64,000 nt of DNA from BJGV01 sp965205785 (GCA_965205785.1 OZ242188.1:1488001-1552000); one strand, 5' to 3'; counted from the stretch's first letter, positions 35,874 to 46,586 are shown. A program made the numbers and translations. Notes: generated from the sequence alone by a model not told the origin.

Positions 35874-36620
35874 ATGCTATTAAAACAACTTGAATCATAC
35901 TTGGATCTGCTACTAAATGTCTCACATTTTAGTGATTATTGTCCAAATGGGCTTCAAGTAGAAGGCCGTAGTGAAATTAAGAAAATAGTTAGTGGTGTAA
36001 CAGCTTCTTTTGAGCTCTTACAAGCAGCTATTGATGAGAAAGCAGATGCAATACTAGTTCACCATGGGTACTTTTGGCGCGGTGAGAATGAATGTCTAAT
36101 AGGTATGAAGCGACGTCGTATTGCGCTTTTATTAGCAAATGATGTAAGTTTATTTGCTTACCATCTTCCTTTAGATGCGCATTCTGAGGTAGGAAATAAT
36201 GTCCAGTTAGGAAATAGACTTGGTTTTGTTGAAACCGGCCGTTTTGGGGGACAAAATATTGCGGCATATGGAAATTTATCACATGCAATAAGGCTTAGAG
36301 AGTTAGGGGTAAATCTTGAGAGAATTCTGTCACGTAAACCATTAATAATTGGCAATGAAGCTAAGCTTATAAGGCGTATCGCCTGGTGTACTGGGGCGGC
36401 TCAGGATTGCTTTGATGAAGCTATTCGCTTGGAAGTAGATGTATTTATTACTGGCGAGATCTCTGAAAGAATCGTACATGCTGCACGTGAGTCTGGTGTC
36501 GCTTTTATTTCGGCAGGGCATCATGCTACAGAACGTTACGGTATACAGGAGCTAGGTGAGCATGTTGCAAAGAAATTTGGTGTTGCACACCAGTTTATTG
36601 ATATTGATAATCCCGTCTAA
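35874..36620 (+). CDS. Nif3-like dinuclear metal-centre protein
   Basis: 248 residues of the YbgI/NIF3 family. The metal ligands lie in ILVHHGYFWRG, FAYHLPLDAHSEVGNN and SAGHHATERYGIQ. These proteins form hexameric rings with a two-metal site; a GTP cyclohydrolase I type 2 annotation is common, but the in vivo role is uncertain. It is divergent from the HtrA gene with 59 bp between. Confidence 0.9.
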   Translation: MLLKQLESYLDLLLNVSHFSDYCPNGLQVEGRSEIKKIVSGVTASFELLQAAIDEKADAILVHHGYFWRGENECLIGMKRRRIALLLANDVSLFAYHLPLDAHSEVGNNVQLGNRLGFVETGRFGGQNIAAYGNLSHAIRLRELGVNLERILSRKPLIIGNEAKLIRRIAWCTGAAQDCFDEAIRLEVDVFITGEISERIVHAARESGVAFISAGHHATERYGIQELGEHVAKKFGVAHQFIDIDNPV

Positions 36621-36743
36621 TAAATAGAGATACTAACTAGATCTGTAATTTCTCAATTTACTATAATAAGATCAGCGGTATTAAAGTTGCATCAATATTA
36701 TTCCGTTATACTGAAAAATAGAGCTGTTAAGACCGCAATTTTC

Positions 36744-36772
36744 TTGACAGGTAGTGCATGTCGAGGTAGTCT
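36744..36772 (+). promoter_or_regulatory. Possible sigma-70 promoter of hao
   Basis: A perfect TTGACA (36744-36749) is followed after 17 bp by TAGTCT (36767-36772), a weak -10. It lies about 95 bp upstream of the hao start, which has GGGGAGG seven bases before ATG. Not confirmed experimentally here. Confidence 0.4.
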
Positions 36773-36866
36773 ACGAGACTGTGAAAGCAGATGATCTGGG
36801 TCGTTCGGGGAGTCTGTTAACTACGAAATAAAAACAACAACTACGGAACAACAGGGGAGGTATCAA

Positions 36867-38591
36867 ATGGTTGTAAAGCTTTGGTTGAGAATGGTTTTGT
36901 TTGCTTGCAGCGCATTATTTGTAGGAATGGCTCATGCAACTTTTCCAAGTGTTCCTAGTGAAACTTACAAAGCACTTAATATTGATAAATCAGCCTCACC
37001 TAAGGAATTGCATGAGGCGTTGACAAAGCGCTATCTTGATCCAGCGCAGGGTGCTGGAAAAGGATCTCATGCTCAGTATTGGGAACCGATTCCGATGAGC
37101 ATGTACTTTGATCCCACTACCTTCTACAAATCACAGACTTCACCAGACGAAATAGCAGGGCGTAACGATTGTGTCGAGTGTCATACGGATGAGTCGCCTG
37201 TCTGGGTTAGTGCCTGGAAGAAGAGTACCCATGCTAATTTAAGCAAGATTCGTAAACTTTCACCTAAAGATCCAAAATTCTACAAAAAAGCGAAGCTTGA
37301 AGCTGTAGAGAAGAATCTGCGCTCAATGGGTAGGCTTGGTGCAAATGAGAAACTGAAAGAAGTAGGTTGTATCGACTGTCACGTTGATATCAACACCAAG
37401 AAGAAAGCTGATCATAAGGCTGATATGCGGATGCCTACTGCTGAAGTTTGTGGTACTTGCCATCTGCAAGAATTCGCCGAACGGGAATCCGAGCGGGACA
37501 CTCTTAACTGGCCGGAAGGAATTGGATGGCCTAAAGGACGTCCTTCACATGCGCTGGACTACAAGGCTAACGTTGAGGTATCAGTCTATGCTGGGATGCC
37601 ACAGCGTGAAATTGCTGAGGGTTGTACCATGTGTCACGTCAACCAGAACACTTGTGACCACTGTCATACCCGACATGAATTCTCGGTAGCAGAATCCCGC
37701 AAGCCGGAAGCTTGTGCTACCTGTCATAGTGGTGTTGATCACAATAACTGGGAAGCCTATTCGATGTCCAAGCATGGCAAGATAGTTTCAATGATGGGCG
37801 ATGAATGGAATTGGGATGTACAGCTTAAAGATGCATACAGTAAAGGCGGGCAGACTGCGCCTACCTGTGCAGGTTGCCACTTTGAGTATGACGGTAAATA
37901 CTCTCATAACGTAGTACGTAAAGTACGTTGGGCGAATTATCCAGTAGTTCCTGGCATTGCAGCCAATATCACCAGTGATTGGTCTGAGGGTCGTTTAGAT
38001 TCATGGGTAACGACTTGTACCAATTGTCATAGTGAGCGTTTTGCCCGTTCTTATCTAGAATTTATGGATAAAGGTACGCTTCATTTACTTGCAAAATATC
38101 AGGAAGTGAACCGTATAGTTAAGGGACTTTACGATGATAAATTGCTCACCGGACAGAAGACCAATCGTCCAGATCCGCCACCGCCAATGAAGGCAGGATA
38201 CTCTCAGTTCTTCCAGCTGTATTGGTCGAAGAATAACAATCCATCATCACTTGAACTTAAAGTGTTGGAAATGGGTGAGAACGACTTACCGAAGGGACAT
38301 GTGGGATTAGCTCATGTAAACCCAGGTGGGTGGACTTACACAGATGGCTGGGGACCGTTGAACCGGGCATATGTAGAAATTATGGATGAGAATTCGAAGT
38401 TGCGCCATGAAATGGAATTGCAGAATCGAATAGCCAAACTTGAGAAAAAACGTTCCGGTTTATTTGGCGGTCTGTTGGACGCAGATAGTACGGAAGAAAA
38501 GATCTCACTAGGCGGCTTAGGTGGCGGTATGTTGTTAGCTGGCACCATTGCACTTGCTGGTTGGCGTAGACGCGAAAAAAGAGAAAGTTGA
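36867..38591 (+). CDS. hao: Hydroxylamine oxidoreductase
   Basis: 574-residue precursor with a 24-residue signal peptide (cleaved after MAHA). Eight CxxCH haem sites start at Cys102, 168, 195, 253, 263, 283, 334 and 384. The fourth (CTMCH, 253-257) is the P460 haem position, and Tyr491 in GGWTYTDGWG equals mature Tyr467, the residue that crosslinks to P460 of a neighbouring subunit in N. europaea HAO. This supports true hydroxylamine-oxidising activity rather than a reducing HAO-like role. The C-terminus has a hydrophobic segment (about 549-565) and a basic end. It oxidises hydroxylamine in the periplasm, passing electrons to c554. Confidence 0.98.
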   Translation: MVVKLWLRMVLFACSALFVGMAHATFPSVPSETYKALNIDKSASPKELHEALTKRYLDPAQGAGKGSHAQYWEPIPMSMYFDPTTFYKSQTSPDEIAGRNDCVECHTDESPVWVSAWKKSTHANLSKIRKLSPKDPKFYKKAKLEAVEKNLRSMGRLGANEKLKEVGCIDCHVDINTKKKADHKADMRMPTAEVCGTCHLQEFAERESERDTLNWPEGIGWPKGRPSHALDYKANVEVSVYAGMPQREIAEGCTMCHVNQNTCDHCHTRHEFSVAESRKPEACATCHSGVDHNNWEAYSMSKHGKIVSMMGDEWNWDVQLKDAYSKGGQTAPTCAGCHFEYDGKYSHNVVRKVRWANYPVVPGIAANITSDWSEGRLDSWVTTCTNCHSERFARSYLEFMDKGTLHLLAKYQEVNRIVKGLYDDKLLTGQKTNRPDPPPPMKAGYSQFFQLYWSKNNNPSSLELKVLEMGENDLPKGHVGLAHVNPGGWTYTDGWGPLNRAYVEIMDENSKLRHEMELQNRIAKLEKKRSGLFGGLLDADSTEEKISLGGLGGGMLLAGTIALAGWRRREKRES

Positions 38592-39625
38592 TCTCTACTT
38601 CATCCCGGAGCGCCACACCGGCGCGGCCAGGAGCTAAATTCCTCCCGTTACTGGGTATCTTCTTGGTAACGGGAGGTTTTCTTTTACTCGGCTGGCTTGC
38701 TTATGTGTCACTTAGTCCAGGGTCAGCACCTTATCAGTATAAGTTAGTTGAAGAGGGTGGGGTCGATAAGTTTGATAAACTTGGATTGGAGGCTTGGCCG
38801 GACCTTGCCGTAAGTAAGTATGAAGTACATGTGCAGGAAGTAGACAAACCCATTGCTGTGGCACATCTTGCAAAGCGTGGTGAGGAAGCACCTGTATTGA
38901 TCGATTGGGAAAGTCTTACCAGTGAATTACTTACTTCTGTCGATAGCAAATCATCCGAACTAATCACGTTAGTGGCAGCGATTAGTAAGTATGCACCGGA
39001 AGATGCGGTCATACTCGCCTGGTGGGATACTTCCCGTCAAATACAATTACTTACTGGGCGGGATACGTTATTTACTTCTCATCATGGTGAACCGGTAATT
39101 ATTCCTTCACACTGGCGTGAGCGTAGTGACGCCATCAAAAATTATGAGCAGGAATTCTGGGGCGCCCCAGCACCAGCCGAAGAGCGTCGGAAACTTCAGC
39201 GTTTTGCTGATGCACTGGTAGCAGATGTAGATAAAGGTGCCGGAATATTACGTGAGCTAGCTGGTTCACGGGAAGCTTATGTGGTGGTTCATATTACGGA
39301 TCTTTATAGGCTGGGACTGATGCGTCCCGATTTACTTGATCTGGCCTATAAAAATTTCCCTATGAATAGTGCAAACATGCATGGCTTGGTTAATACTGTG
39401 AAGAGATGGAAAGTAGACAATAACTATAAGACTTATACACTACAGTCGCTTTCTGACCGTGCAGTACGCGCCTATTTTTTACGTAATGGCCAGGATACTT
39501 TACTGGCACAGATGTTGCCCTTTACAGAGACCAGGCCGATTGATCTGAAAGCGGTGCAGTTAATTTACCAGCATGGAGGTTATTGGGTGTATAAAATTCC
39601 ATCTACAGAGCCGCCCACTAGTTGA
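38588..39625 (+). CDS. haoB: HaoB, protein encoded next to HAO
   Basis: 345 residues. One N-terminal membrane span (about 17-45, with LLGIFLVTGGFLLLGWLAYV) anchors a periplasmic domain without haem-binding motifs. It overlaps the hao stop (TTGA), so translation is coupled; the TTG start is inferred from this overlap. The gene is conserved between hao and cycA in ammonia oxidisers. Its function is unproven; a role in HAO assembly or maturation is a common suggestion. Confidence 0.88.
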   Translation: MISTSSRSATPARPGAKFLPLLGIFLVTGGFLLLGWLAYVSLSPGSAPYQYKLVEEGGVDKFDKLGLEAWPDLAVSKYEVHVQEVDKPIAVAHLAKRGEEAPVLIDWESLTSELLTSVDSKSSELITLVAAISKYAPEDAVILAWWDTSRQIQLLTGRDTLFTSHHGEPVIIPSHWRERSDAIKNYEQEFWGAPAPAEERRKLQRFADALVADVDKGAGILRELAGSREAYVVVHITDLYRLGLMRPDLLDLAYKNFPMNSANMHGLVNTVKRWKVDNNYKTYTLQSLSDRAVRAYFLRNGQDTLLAQMLPFTETRPIDLKAVQLIYQHGGYWVYKIPSTEPPTS

Positions 39626-39798
39626 TTTATTTGGCAATTCGAGCGATACTCGCGATACTAGAAATGGCGGTATAACTGGTTTGGTAAGTTTATGTAAACT
39701 GGAGACAGAGTTAAAGCGTTAAATGAACTATAACTACCAGTTTTAGTCTTATTGTTTAAATTTAATTATTACGGATATTTTCTTTTAGAGGGAGCACT

Positions 39799-40497
39799 AT
39801 GAGACATCCTGTGACATACGCACTTGCTGCTGCTGCACTATTTACATTCCTTGCTGGAAATGCTGTTGCTGATCCAAAGTTTGAAGGTCGGAAGAAATGT
39901 AGTTCGTGCCACAAAAGTCAGGCTAAGTCATGGAAAAAGACTGCTCACGCTAAAGCGATGAATTCACTCAAGCCAAATAAAAAAGCCAAGGCTAAAAAGA
40001 GAGCTAAGCTTGATCCCGCTAAGGACTACACCAAGGACAAAGATTGTGTAGGCTGTCATGTAGACGGGTTTGGTGAAGAAGGTGGTTACACTGTTGAAGA
40101 TCCAAGCAAATGGACCAAAGGCGTAGGTTGCGAATCTTGTCATGGACCAGGATCTAAGTATCGTGGGATTCACCGTAAGGCAGGTGCAAAATTTGAGAAA
40201 AAGCAAAAGACTACGCCACGCAAGGTTCTTGCGGATGCCGGAGAAGACTTTGACTTTGTTGAGCGTTGTAGTGCTTGCCACTTGAATTATGAAGGATCAG
40301 GGTGGAAAGGCGCGAAAAAACCGTACACTCCTTTTACTCCCGAAGTACACAAAAAATACACATTCAAATTTGATGAATATGTAGCTGATGTCAAAGCAAT
40401 GCATGAACATTACAAACTTGACGGTACATTCACGGGTGAACCCAAGTTCAAGATGCATGATGAGTTCCAATCCAAAGCCAAAAAAGGCAAAAAATAA
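39799..40497 (+). CDS. cycA: Tetrahaem cytochrome c554
   Basis: 232 residues with a signal peptide ending NAVA (24 residues) and four CxxCH sites at Cys34, 83, 111 and 157. The protein is rich in lysine, as expected for c554. It accepts electron pairs from HAO in the periplasm and hands them to cM552. It has AGAGGGAG before the ATG. A 173-bp gap from haoB may hold a separate promoter. Confidence 0.96.
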   Translation: MRHPVTYALAAAALFTFLAGNAVADPKFEGRKKCSSCHKSQAKSWKKTAHAKAMNSLKPNKKAKAKKRAKLDPAKDYTKDKDCVGCHVDGFGEEGGYTVEDPSKWTKGVGCESCHGPGSKYRGIHRKAGAKFEKKQKTTPRKVLADAGEDFDFVERCSACHLNYEGSGWKGAKKPYTPFTPEVHKKYTFKFDEYVADVKAMHEHYKLDGTFTGEPKFKMHDEFQSKAKKGKK

Positions 40498-40506
40498 GGA
40501 AAAGTG

Positions 40507-41136
<630 letters not shown>

Positions 41137-41228
41137 AGTAAGTCCAAATTATCTATAGGGGATTACTACGAGCATATAAAAATATTTATAGCGTTATGTG
41201 GTTACTTAATTCATAAGCATAAGCTATT

Positions 41229-41645
41229 TTAATTCGTGAAACAAAGACTCTTGTTAGGTAAAACGGTGCAGGAATACCGCATTTGTTGAATGCCGCCTTC
41301 TCGGTTAAAAGTATATTCTGCTCTTAGTGTTTTATATTGATTTTTAGTGAAAGATACTGCTTTAGGAATATAGCGTTCTTCATTCCAGAATCTAATTCTG
41401 CAGAAATCGCGCTCAGATCTACAAATCTTTATACGTGCAGCTCCGTAAACTGCTATATCAGTATCCCGATTCAGATCTACTAATACCATATGAACATATT
41501 TTCCGGTTTTCCCAAGCTCGACAGACCGAACTACACGCCAGCCATCACCACTATATAACTTTGGCGAATATTCTGTTGTTGAGCCAGAAACTGTATTGAA
41601 TGAAATAAATAAGAAAAATATAGCTAATATAGTTTTATTAAGCAT
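41229..41645 (-). CDS. Small secreted protein, family not recognised
   Basis: 138 residues with a clear signal peptide (about 1-21, LAIFFLFISFNTVSG). The mature part has KLYSGDGWRVVRSVELGKTG and KICRSERDFCRIRFWN, with a pair of cysteines near residues 75-82 and a second pair near the C-terminus (CTVLPNKSLCF), suggesting two disulfides. I do not recognise a family. It is convergent with the cycB operon and stands between the nitrification genes and the polysaccharide region. Confidence 0.7.
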   Translation of the reverse strand: MLNKTILAIFFLFISFNTVSGSTTEYSPKLYSGDGWRVVRSVELGKTGKYVHMVLVDLNRDTDIAVYGAARIKICRSERDFCRIRFWNEERYIPKAVSFTKNQYKTLRAEYTFNREGGIQQMRYSCTVLPNKSLCFTN

Positions 41646-41849
41646 GATTGCCTTTAGTTAGATTTTTAACATACAAGCTTGAGAATAAAATCAGGTAGCT
41701 ATTATATGTCGTCATGTAAGTCTTCGCACAAACTTAATAACGATAATAAAATTACTCTAATTTAAATGTTTTAATAAGAGTGGGTCTGTGAATGACAAAT
41801 TGATAATGATCTGTAATTCTGTTGATAATAGTATGTATTTCTACATAAT

Positions 41850-42818
41850 ATGAGCACACGGCTGTCTCTGTCAATTGCACTTACTACTTACAATGGCGAG
41901 CAATATATTCGAGAACAGCTAGATAGTATTGTGCGTCAGACCAGGCAACCAGATGAGCTGGTAATATCAGATGATGCTTCTGTTGATTCAACTTTAGACA
42001 TAATAAAAGATTTCGAACATAGTGCACCTTTCCCTGTAAAGTTACAAATAAATCAGGAACGTTTAGGTTCAACGAGAAATTTTGAGTCGGCAATACGTAC
42101 GTGTAGCGGAGATATTATATTCTTGTGTGATCAGGATGATATTTGGTATCCGGACAAGATCGCACGCATAGAAGAATGTTTCGTGAATAACCCAAAAGCT
42201 GGTGCTGTGTTCACCGATGCAGATATAGTTGACCAGAATTTGCAGCCATATGGGCCGAAACTATGGAAAAAAAGTAGATTCAGTTCACGTGAACAGGAAC
42301 TGGTTAATGAGGGCGATGCTTTTACAGTTTTGCTTAAACACTCAGTAGTTACTGGCGCAACCATGGCTTTTCGTTCTAGTTATTGTGATTTTCTGATACC
42401 TATTCCGAGTATATGGGTACACGATGCCTGGATTGCGTTTCTAATTAGTGCATCATCAAGTTTAATTGCAATCCCGTCGCCATTAATTGCTTATCGTCAA
42501 CACAGCTCAAACCAGATTGGTTTAGCAGGAGGGAAACATCTTGATAAAACTTGTGCTGAGTATCATGGGCTACGTGTCCTTTGCTATGAGTTGATGCGGG
42601 CACGAATGATTAAATTCATAGACCGTTTTCCAGATGCAATGTATAAAATTCATTGTTTGGACAGGAAACTTGATTTCCTCCGTGCGCGTACCGCATTACC
42701 TGATCCACGTTTGCGCCGTGTTCCAGGAGCTCTTCTAGAGCTTGTTACATTGCACTATTATCGTTATACAAAAGCGGGAGTAGGAAGCTTCTTCAATGAT
42801 CTGTTACGTGGAGGGTAG
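41850..42818 (+). CDS. Family 2 glycosyltransferase
   Basis: 322 residues. The GT-A domain fills the N-terminal two-thirds: LSIALTTYNGEQYIREQLDS, LVISDDASVDST, LCDQDDIWYPDKI and VFTDADIVDQN. The C-terminal third (from about 260) resembles the tail of rhamnosyltransferase-like enzymes in O-antigen clusters. The acceptor is unknown. It begins the accessory polysaccharide region. Confidence 0.88.
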   Translation: MSTRLSLSIALTTYNGEQYIREQLDSIVRQTRQPDELVISDDASVDSTLDIIKDFEHSAPFPVKLQINQERLGSTRNFESAIRTCSGDIIFLCDQDDIWYPDKIARIEECFVNNPKAGAVFTDADIVDQNLQPYGPKLWKKSRFSSREQELVNEGDAFTVLLKHSVVTGATMAFRSSYCDFLIPIPSIWVHDAWIAFLISASSSLIAIPSPLIAYRQHSSNQIGLAGGKHLDKTCAEYHGLRVLCYELMRARMIKFIDRFPDAMYKIHCLDRKLDFLRARTALPDPRLRRVPGALLELVTLHYYRYTKAGVGSFFNDLLRGG

Positions 42819-42947
42819 CACAATATAATTCTTATCTGGACAAGCTTCCCAATTATAATCTCATTTTTGGAACTTAGGATAATTGTGCTAAATATGCTTC
42901 AAAAAAATCTAGTAGATCCCTGATAAGTACATATTTATATAACGCAT

Positions 42948-43796
42948 ATGTTTAAAAAAATTAGAAATTTCATACCAGATGCAAGTGGGCGGCAACGGAT
43001 TGCCATTGCTCTTAGTAAAGGTGGTGCAATGATGCACGCAAGAAAAATTGATTTGACCGAGCCTTCAACTTGGGAATTTTCTGGATTCAGTCAGAATGGT
43101 GAAGATGGAATCATTGATGTTTTACGAAATCAGCTAATAGATTGTAATCGATATTTTATTGAAATTGGTTCTTCAGATGGACTTGAAAACAATACTTCTT
43201 GGCTTGCTGTGGCAGAGAAATATAATGGAATTATGATAGATGGAAATCCAAAATTAGTAAAGCGTGCGCGTAGGATGTTCCCTCGGTATAGCATTGGTCT
43301 TGAGTGTTTAAATATGTTTATAACAAGAAATAGTATTCAAGATTTGAAGTCTGTAGCTTTTCATAATGATCCTGATCTGTTTTCATTAGATATTGATGGA
43401 AATGATTTTTATATTGCAAAAGCTATTCTAGATGAAGGGTTTCGTCCGAGAATATTTGTAGTTGAATATAATTCTGTTTATGGTCCAGACCGAAGTTTGA
43501 CAGTAGAGTATCGAAATGATTTTGTTTTTACTACTGCGCATTCTACACAGCTTTATTATGGCGTATCTATTACAGGTTGGCGGAAATTTTTTGAGTCGTA
43601 TAACTATAAATTCATAACTGTTGATAGGAATGGAGTAAATGCTTTTTTCGTTGATCCGGAATTTTTCAATTTAGATTTTCTGAGTAGTATTAGGCAATTA
43701 GAATTTGCTGAGAATCGCTACCAGTTTACAAAATTTCGCATGCCAAGTGATGGTCAATTTTCATTAATAGATGACCAGAAATTTGTTTCAATTTGA
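42948..43796 (+). CDS. FkbM-like methyltransferase-fold protein
   Basis: 282 residues. The central fold has FSQNGEDGIIDVLRNQL, YFIEIGSSDGLENNTSWLA (the SAM-binding GxxxG-like loop) and LFSLDIDGNDFYIAKAIL, then VVEYNSVYGPDRSLTVEY. This pattern occurs in proteins of surface-polymer clusters related to FkbM methyltransferases. Activity is not proven, and the loop is divergent enough that it could bind another ligand. Confidence 0.65.
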   Translation: MFKKIRNFIPDASGRQRIAIALSKGGAMMHARKIDLTEPSTWEFSGFSQNGEDGIIDVLRNQLIDCNRYFIEIGSSDGLENNTSWLAVAEKYNGIMIDGNPKLVKRARRMFPRYSIGLECLNMFITRNSIQDLKSVAFHNDPDLFSLDIDGNDFYIAKAILDEGFRPRIFVVEYNSVYGPDRSLTVEYRNDFVFTTAHSTQLYYGVSITGWRKFFESYNYKFITVDRNGVNAFFVDPEFFNLDFLSSIRQLEFAENRYQFTKFRMPSDGQFSLIDDQKFVSI

Positions 43797-44099
43797 TAAT
43801 GTAAGTGATACTTAAGAATTTAATAAAAATAAAAATATTGAATTTATTAAAAAAGAATTAATTAGGAGCAAAAAATAAATTTCATTATCTTATAGTTAAT
43901 GATGAGTGATTAGTATTCAGAAATACTTAAGTTAGCAATTTGTATTGATGCATACAACAGAGGCAAATTAATTGCTAAAACAATTGATTCTATTTTCAAC
44001 TAAGAATAAGCCAAGATCATTATATAATTTGCTAAGTAGCCTACGTTCAGGCCTATTAAGTAATTTCCAAGTAAAAACTTTCAGTTAAAATAATACTGT
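43797..44099. other. 303-bp AT-rich spacer, no supported gene
   Basis: Very AT-rich. The only protein-like stretch is a 38-codon frame (43972-44088, TTG start) with no similarity I recognise. No clear promoter, tRNA or terminator is seen. Confidence 0.5.
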
Positions 44100-45062
44100 A
44101 TGTTAACAGTTCTTATTACTGGCATTACTGGCCAAGACGGATCCTATATGGCAGAACTATTGTTGTCTAAAGGGTACCGTGTAGTAGGAGTGGTACGAAA
44201 TGTAAAAGATTCTAAAATACTATTTTCGCCAGAGTTGGTAAATAATATTGAGTTAGTTTCATGGGATATGTTTGATCAGCATCCCTTGGTTGAGATGATA
44301 AAAGGATATCGCCCAAATGAAATTTATAATTTTGCTGGTTATTCATCAGGTTCTGGAATGTTTGATGATGCCATTAATATGGGAGAAATAAATGGGCTGG
44401 CAGTTTCACGTATTCTAGAAGCAATACGCAGAGTAGATAGTAATGTACGGTTTTGCCAGGCTTCCAGTAGTGAAATGTTTGGCAATACATATAGTAGCCC
44501 ACAATCTGAAGACACACCGTTTCGACCTCGTACTCCCTATGGTGCCGCAAAACTATATGCACATTCAATGATCAGTATTTATCGCCAACACTATGGCTTA
44601 TTCGGATGCTCTGCAATTCTTTTTAATCATGAGAGCCCACGTCGGGGCTTAAATTTTGTCACGAGAAAAATAACACATGAGGCGGCAAAGATAAAATTAG
44701 GTTTATCAAATACGCTTTATCTCGGCAATCTTGATGCATGTCGTGACTGGGGGTTTGCTGGTGATTATGTGCGGGCCATGTGGCTAATGTTGCAACATAC
44801 AACTGCAGATGATTATATAGTATCTGTTGGCAAGACTTATTCAGTACGTAACTTATGTGAAATAGCGTTTAGTCATTTAGGGTTAAATTATAATGACTAT
44901 GTGCAAATTAACAAGGAAATATATCGTCCTAATGAAAAAATTCAGTTGGTTGGTGATTCAACAAAAATACTGAAAACACTAAACTGGTTACCTGAAATAG
45001 GATTTGAAGAGATGGTAAAATTAATGGTAGATGCTGATTTAGAATTACTCAGAAAAAATTGA
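44100..45062 (+). CDS. GDP-mannose 4,6-dehydratase-like epimerase/dehydratase
   Basis: 320 residues, an extended SDR fold. The GMD signature is clear: ITGITGQDGSYMAELLLSKG, the active-site serine block QASSSEMFGN, the YxxxK in PRTPYGAAKLYAH, the FNHESPRRGLNFVTRKI segment and YLGNLDACRDWGFAGDYVRA. GMD makes GDP-4-keto-6-deoxymannose, precursor of fucose, rhamnose and colitose sugars. The sequence is shorter than typical Gmd, so a related 4,6-dehydratase or reductase is possible. The methyltransferase downstream could act on the keto-sugar product. Confidence 0.82.
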   Translation: MLTVLITGITGQDGSYMAELLLSKGYRVVGVVRNVKDSKILFSPELVNNIELVSWDMFDQHPLVEMIKGYRPNEIYNFAGYSSGSGMFDDAINMGEINGLAVSRILEAIRRVDSNVRFCQASSSEMFGNTYSSPQSEDTPFRPRTPYGAAKLYAHSMISIYRQHYGLFGCSAILFNHESPRRGLNFVTRKITHEAAKIKLGLSNTLYLGNLDACRDWGFAGDYVRAMWLMLQHTTADDYIVSVGKTYSVRNLCEIAFSHLGLNYNDYVQINKEIYRPNEKIQLVGDSTKILKTLNWLPEIGFEEMVKLMVDADLELLRKN

Positions 45063-45087
45063 TATTGTTTAGTTAAAAAGAGAAATA

Positions 45088-46320
45088 ATGTACCGAAAAG
45101 TCCTCAAATGTAGAATTTGTGGGAATACAAATCTAAAGCGTGTGTTGGATTTGGGTAAGCAGATGCTTACAGGTATTTTCCCATGTGATAAAGACTTGGA
45201 TATAACAACAGGCCCTCTTTGTCTGGTGAAATGTATTGGTGGCAATGAGGCTTGCGGCCTTTTACAGCTTGAGCACTCTTACAATTTAAAAGAGATGTAT
45301 GGTGAGAATTACGGTTATCGATCCGGACTAAATGCAAGCATGGTGTCTCATCTTGGTGGTAAGGTTAATAGAATCCTGGATAAGGTTGAGTTGAGTAAGG
45401 GGGACCTTATTATTGATATAGGTAGTAATGACAGTACAACGTTACAAGCATATCCATCAAGTGAAATAATTTTGGTAGGAATAGATCCAACCGGTGTTAA
45501 ATTCAGTAAATATTATCCATCGCACATACAGCTAATTCCTGATTTTTTTTCCTCTTCCTTAGTAAAGGAGCACTTCCCTGAAAAAAAAGCAAAAATAATT
45601 ACTTCATTCTCTATGTTTTATGATTTGGAAGATCCAGTTGACTTTATGCGACAAGTATATGATGTTCTTGATGATGAAGGGGTTTGGGTGTTTGAGCAAA
45701 GTTACATGCCAACTATGCTGGAAACTAATTCATATGATACAGTTTGCCATGAGCACTTAGAATTTTATACTTTACACCAAATAAAATGGATGACAGATCG
45801 GGTAGGATTTAAGATTGTTGATGTAGAATTTAATAGTATTAATGGAGGTAGTTTCTCAGTTACAGCATTGAAAACAAGTAAGGAAGTAAAATTATCGTCA
45901 CAGATCCAGAAAATTCTAGATGATGAAAACGATAAGGGGTTAGATACACTGATTCCCTACAAAGAGTTTGCGCATCGTGTAGCCCAGGCAAAGCATAATT
46001 TACTAACTTTTATTGCAGATTCTCATGCTGCAGCGAAAACTGTTGCTGCCCTAGGGGCATCTACTAAAGGAAATGTATTGTTGCAATACTGTGGTTTAAC
46101 AGCAAAAGATGTAGAGTGCGTGGGTGAGGTCAACGCTGAGAAATTTGGTTGTTACACACCAGGCACATGGATACCAATCATTCCAGAGAAAGAGTTACTT
46201 GCAAAAGAAGTAGACTATCTGATAGTTTTGCCATGGCACTTTAAAGAATTTTTTACGAAGAGTAAGAAATTCCAGAATACCAAACTAGTTTTTCCTTTGC
46301 CACAAATAGAGATTATATAA
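45088..46320 (+). CDS. Sugar C-methyltransferase (TylC3/NovU-like)
   Basis: 410 residues in three parts: an N-terminal metal-binding domain (CRICGNTNLKRVLDLGKQML and further cysteines), a SAM-binding domain (LIIDIGSNDSTTLQAYPS, SFSMFYDLEDPVDFMRQVYD, SYDTVCHEHLEFYTLHQI), and a C-terminal Rossmann-like domain with GASTKGNVLLQYCGL. This is the layout of enzymes that C-methylate 4-keto-deoxy NDP-sugars. It lies 25 bp after the GMD-like gene, consistent with a branched-chain sugar pathway. Confidence 0.87.
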   Translation: MYRKVLKCRICGNTNLKRVLDLGKQMLTGIFPCDKDLDITTGPLCLVKCIGGNEACGLLQLEHSYNLKEMYGENYGYRSGLNASMVSHLGGKVNRILDKVELSKGDLIIDIGSNDSTTLQAYPSSEIILVGIDPTGVKFSKYYPSHIQLIPDFFSSSLVKEHFPEKKAKIITSFSMFYDLEDPVDFMRQVYDVLDDEGVWVFEQSYMPTMLETNSYDTVCHEHLEFYTLHQIKWMTDRVGFKIVDVEFNSINGGSFSVTALKTSKEVKLSSQIQKILDDENDKGLDTLIPYKEFAHRVAQAKHNLLTFIADSHAAAKTVAALGASTKGNVLLQYCGLTAKDVECVGEVNAEKFGCYTPGTWIPIIPEKELLAKEVDYLIVLPWHFKEFFTKSKKFQNTKLVFPLPQIEII

Positions 46321-46586
46321 ATTAGCAAATAAATTTTACTAATTAGTTTATATTGAATTTAATTGAAAGAGTGTCTTCTTAATCCATGCTCTCATGAATA
46401 TTTCTAATGCAAAAGAAAATTTAATATTCTATATGGTCATAAGTACAGTTTGCCAGCTGTTATTTGTTTCATATAATATGCTGTATCTGCTTCAACATTC
46501 ACATCAATTCTAATAACTGGGTATTTTAAGTGTCTCCTTTCATAAAAGATACCAATAAATTTTCAGATCAATAGGTCAAGTTGTAC

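Noticed and set aside
43972..44088. 38-codon frame with TTG start in the spacer before the GMD-like gene
   Set aside because: Too short, no ribosome binding site and no similarity to a family I recognise.
46394..46513. 39-codon hydrophobic frame (ATG) before the flippase gene
   Set aside because: Could be a fragment of a membrane protein, but AT-rich sequence yields such frames by chance and no family is recognised.
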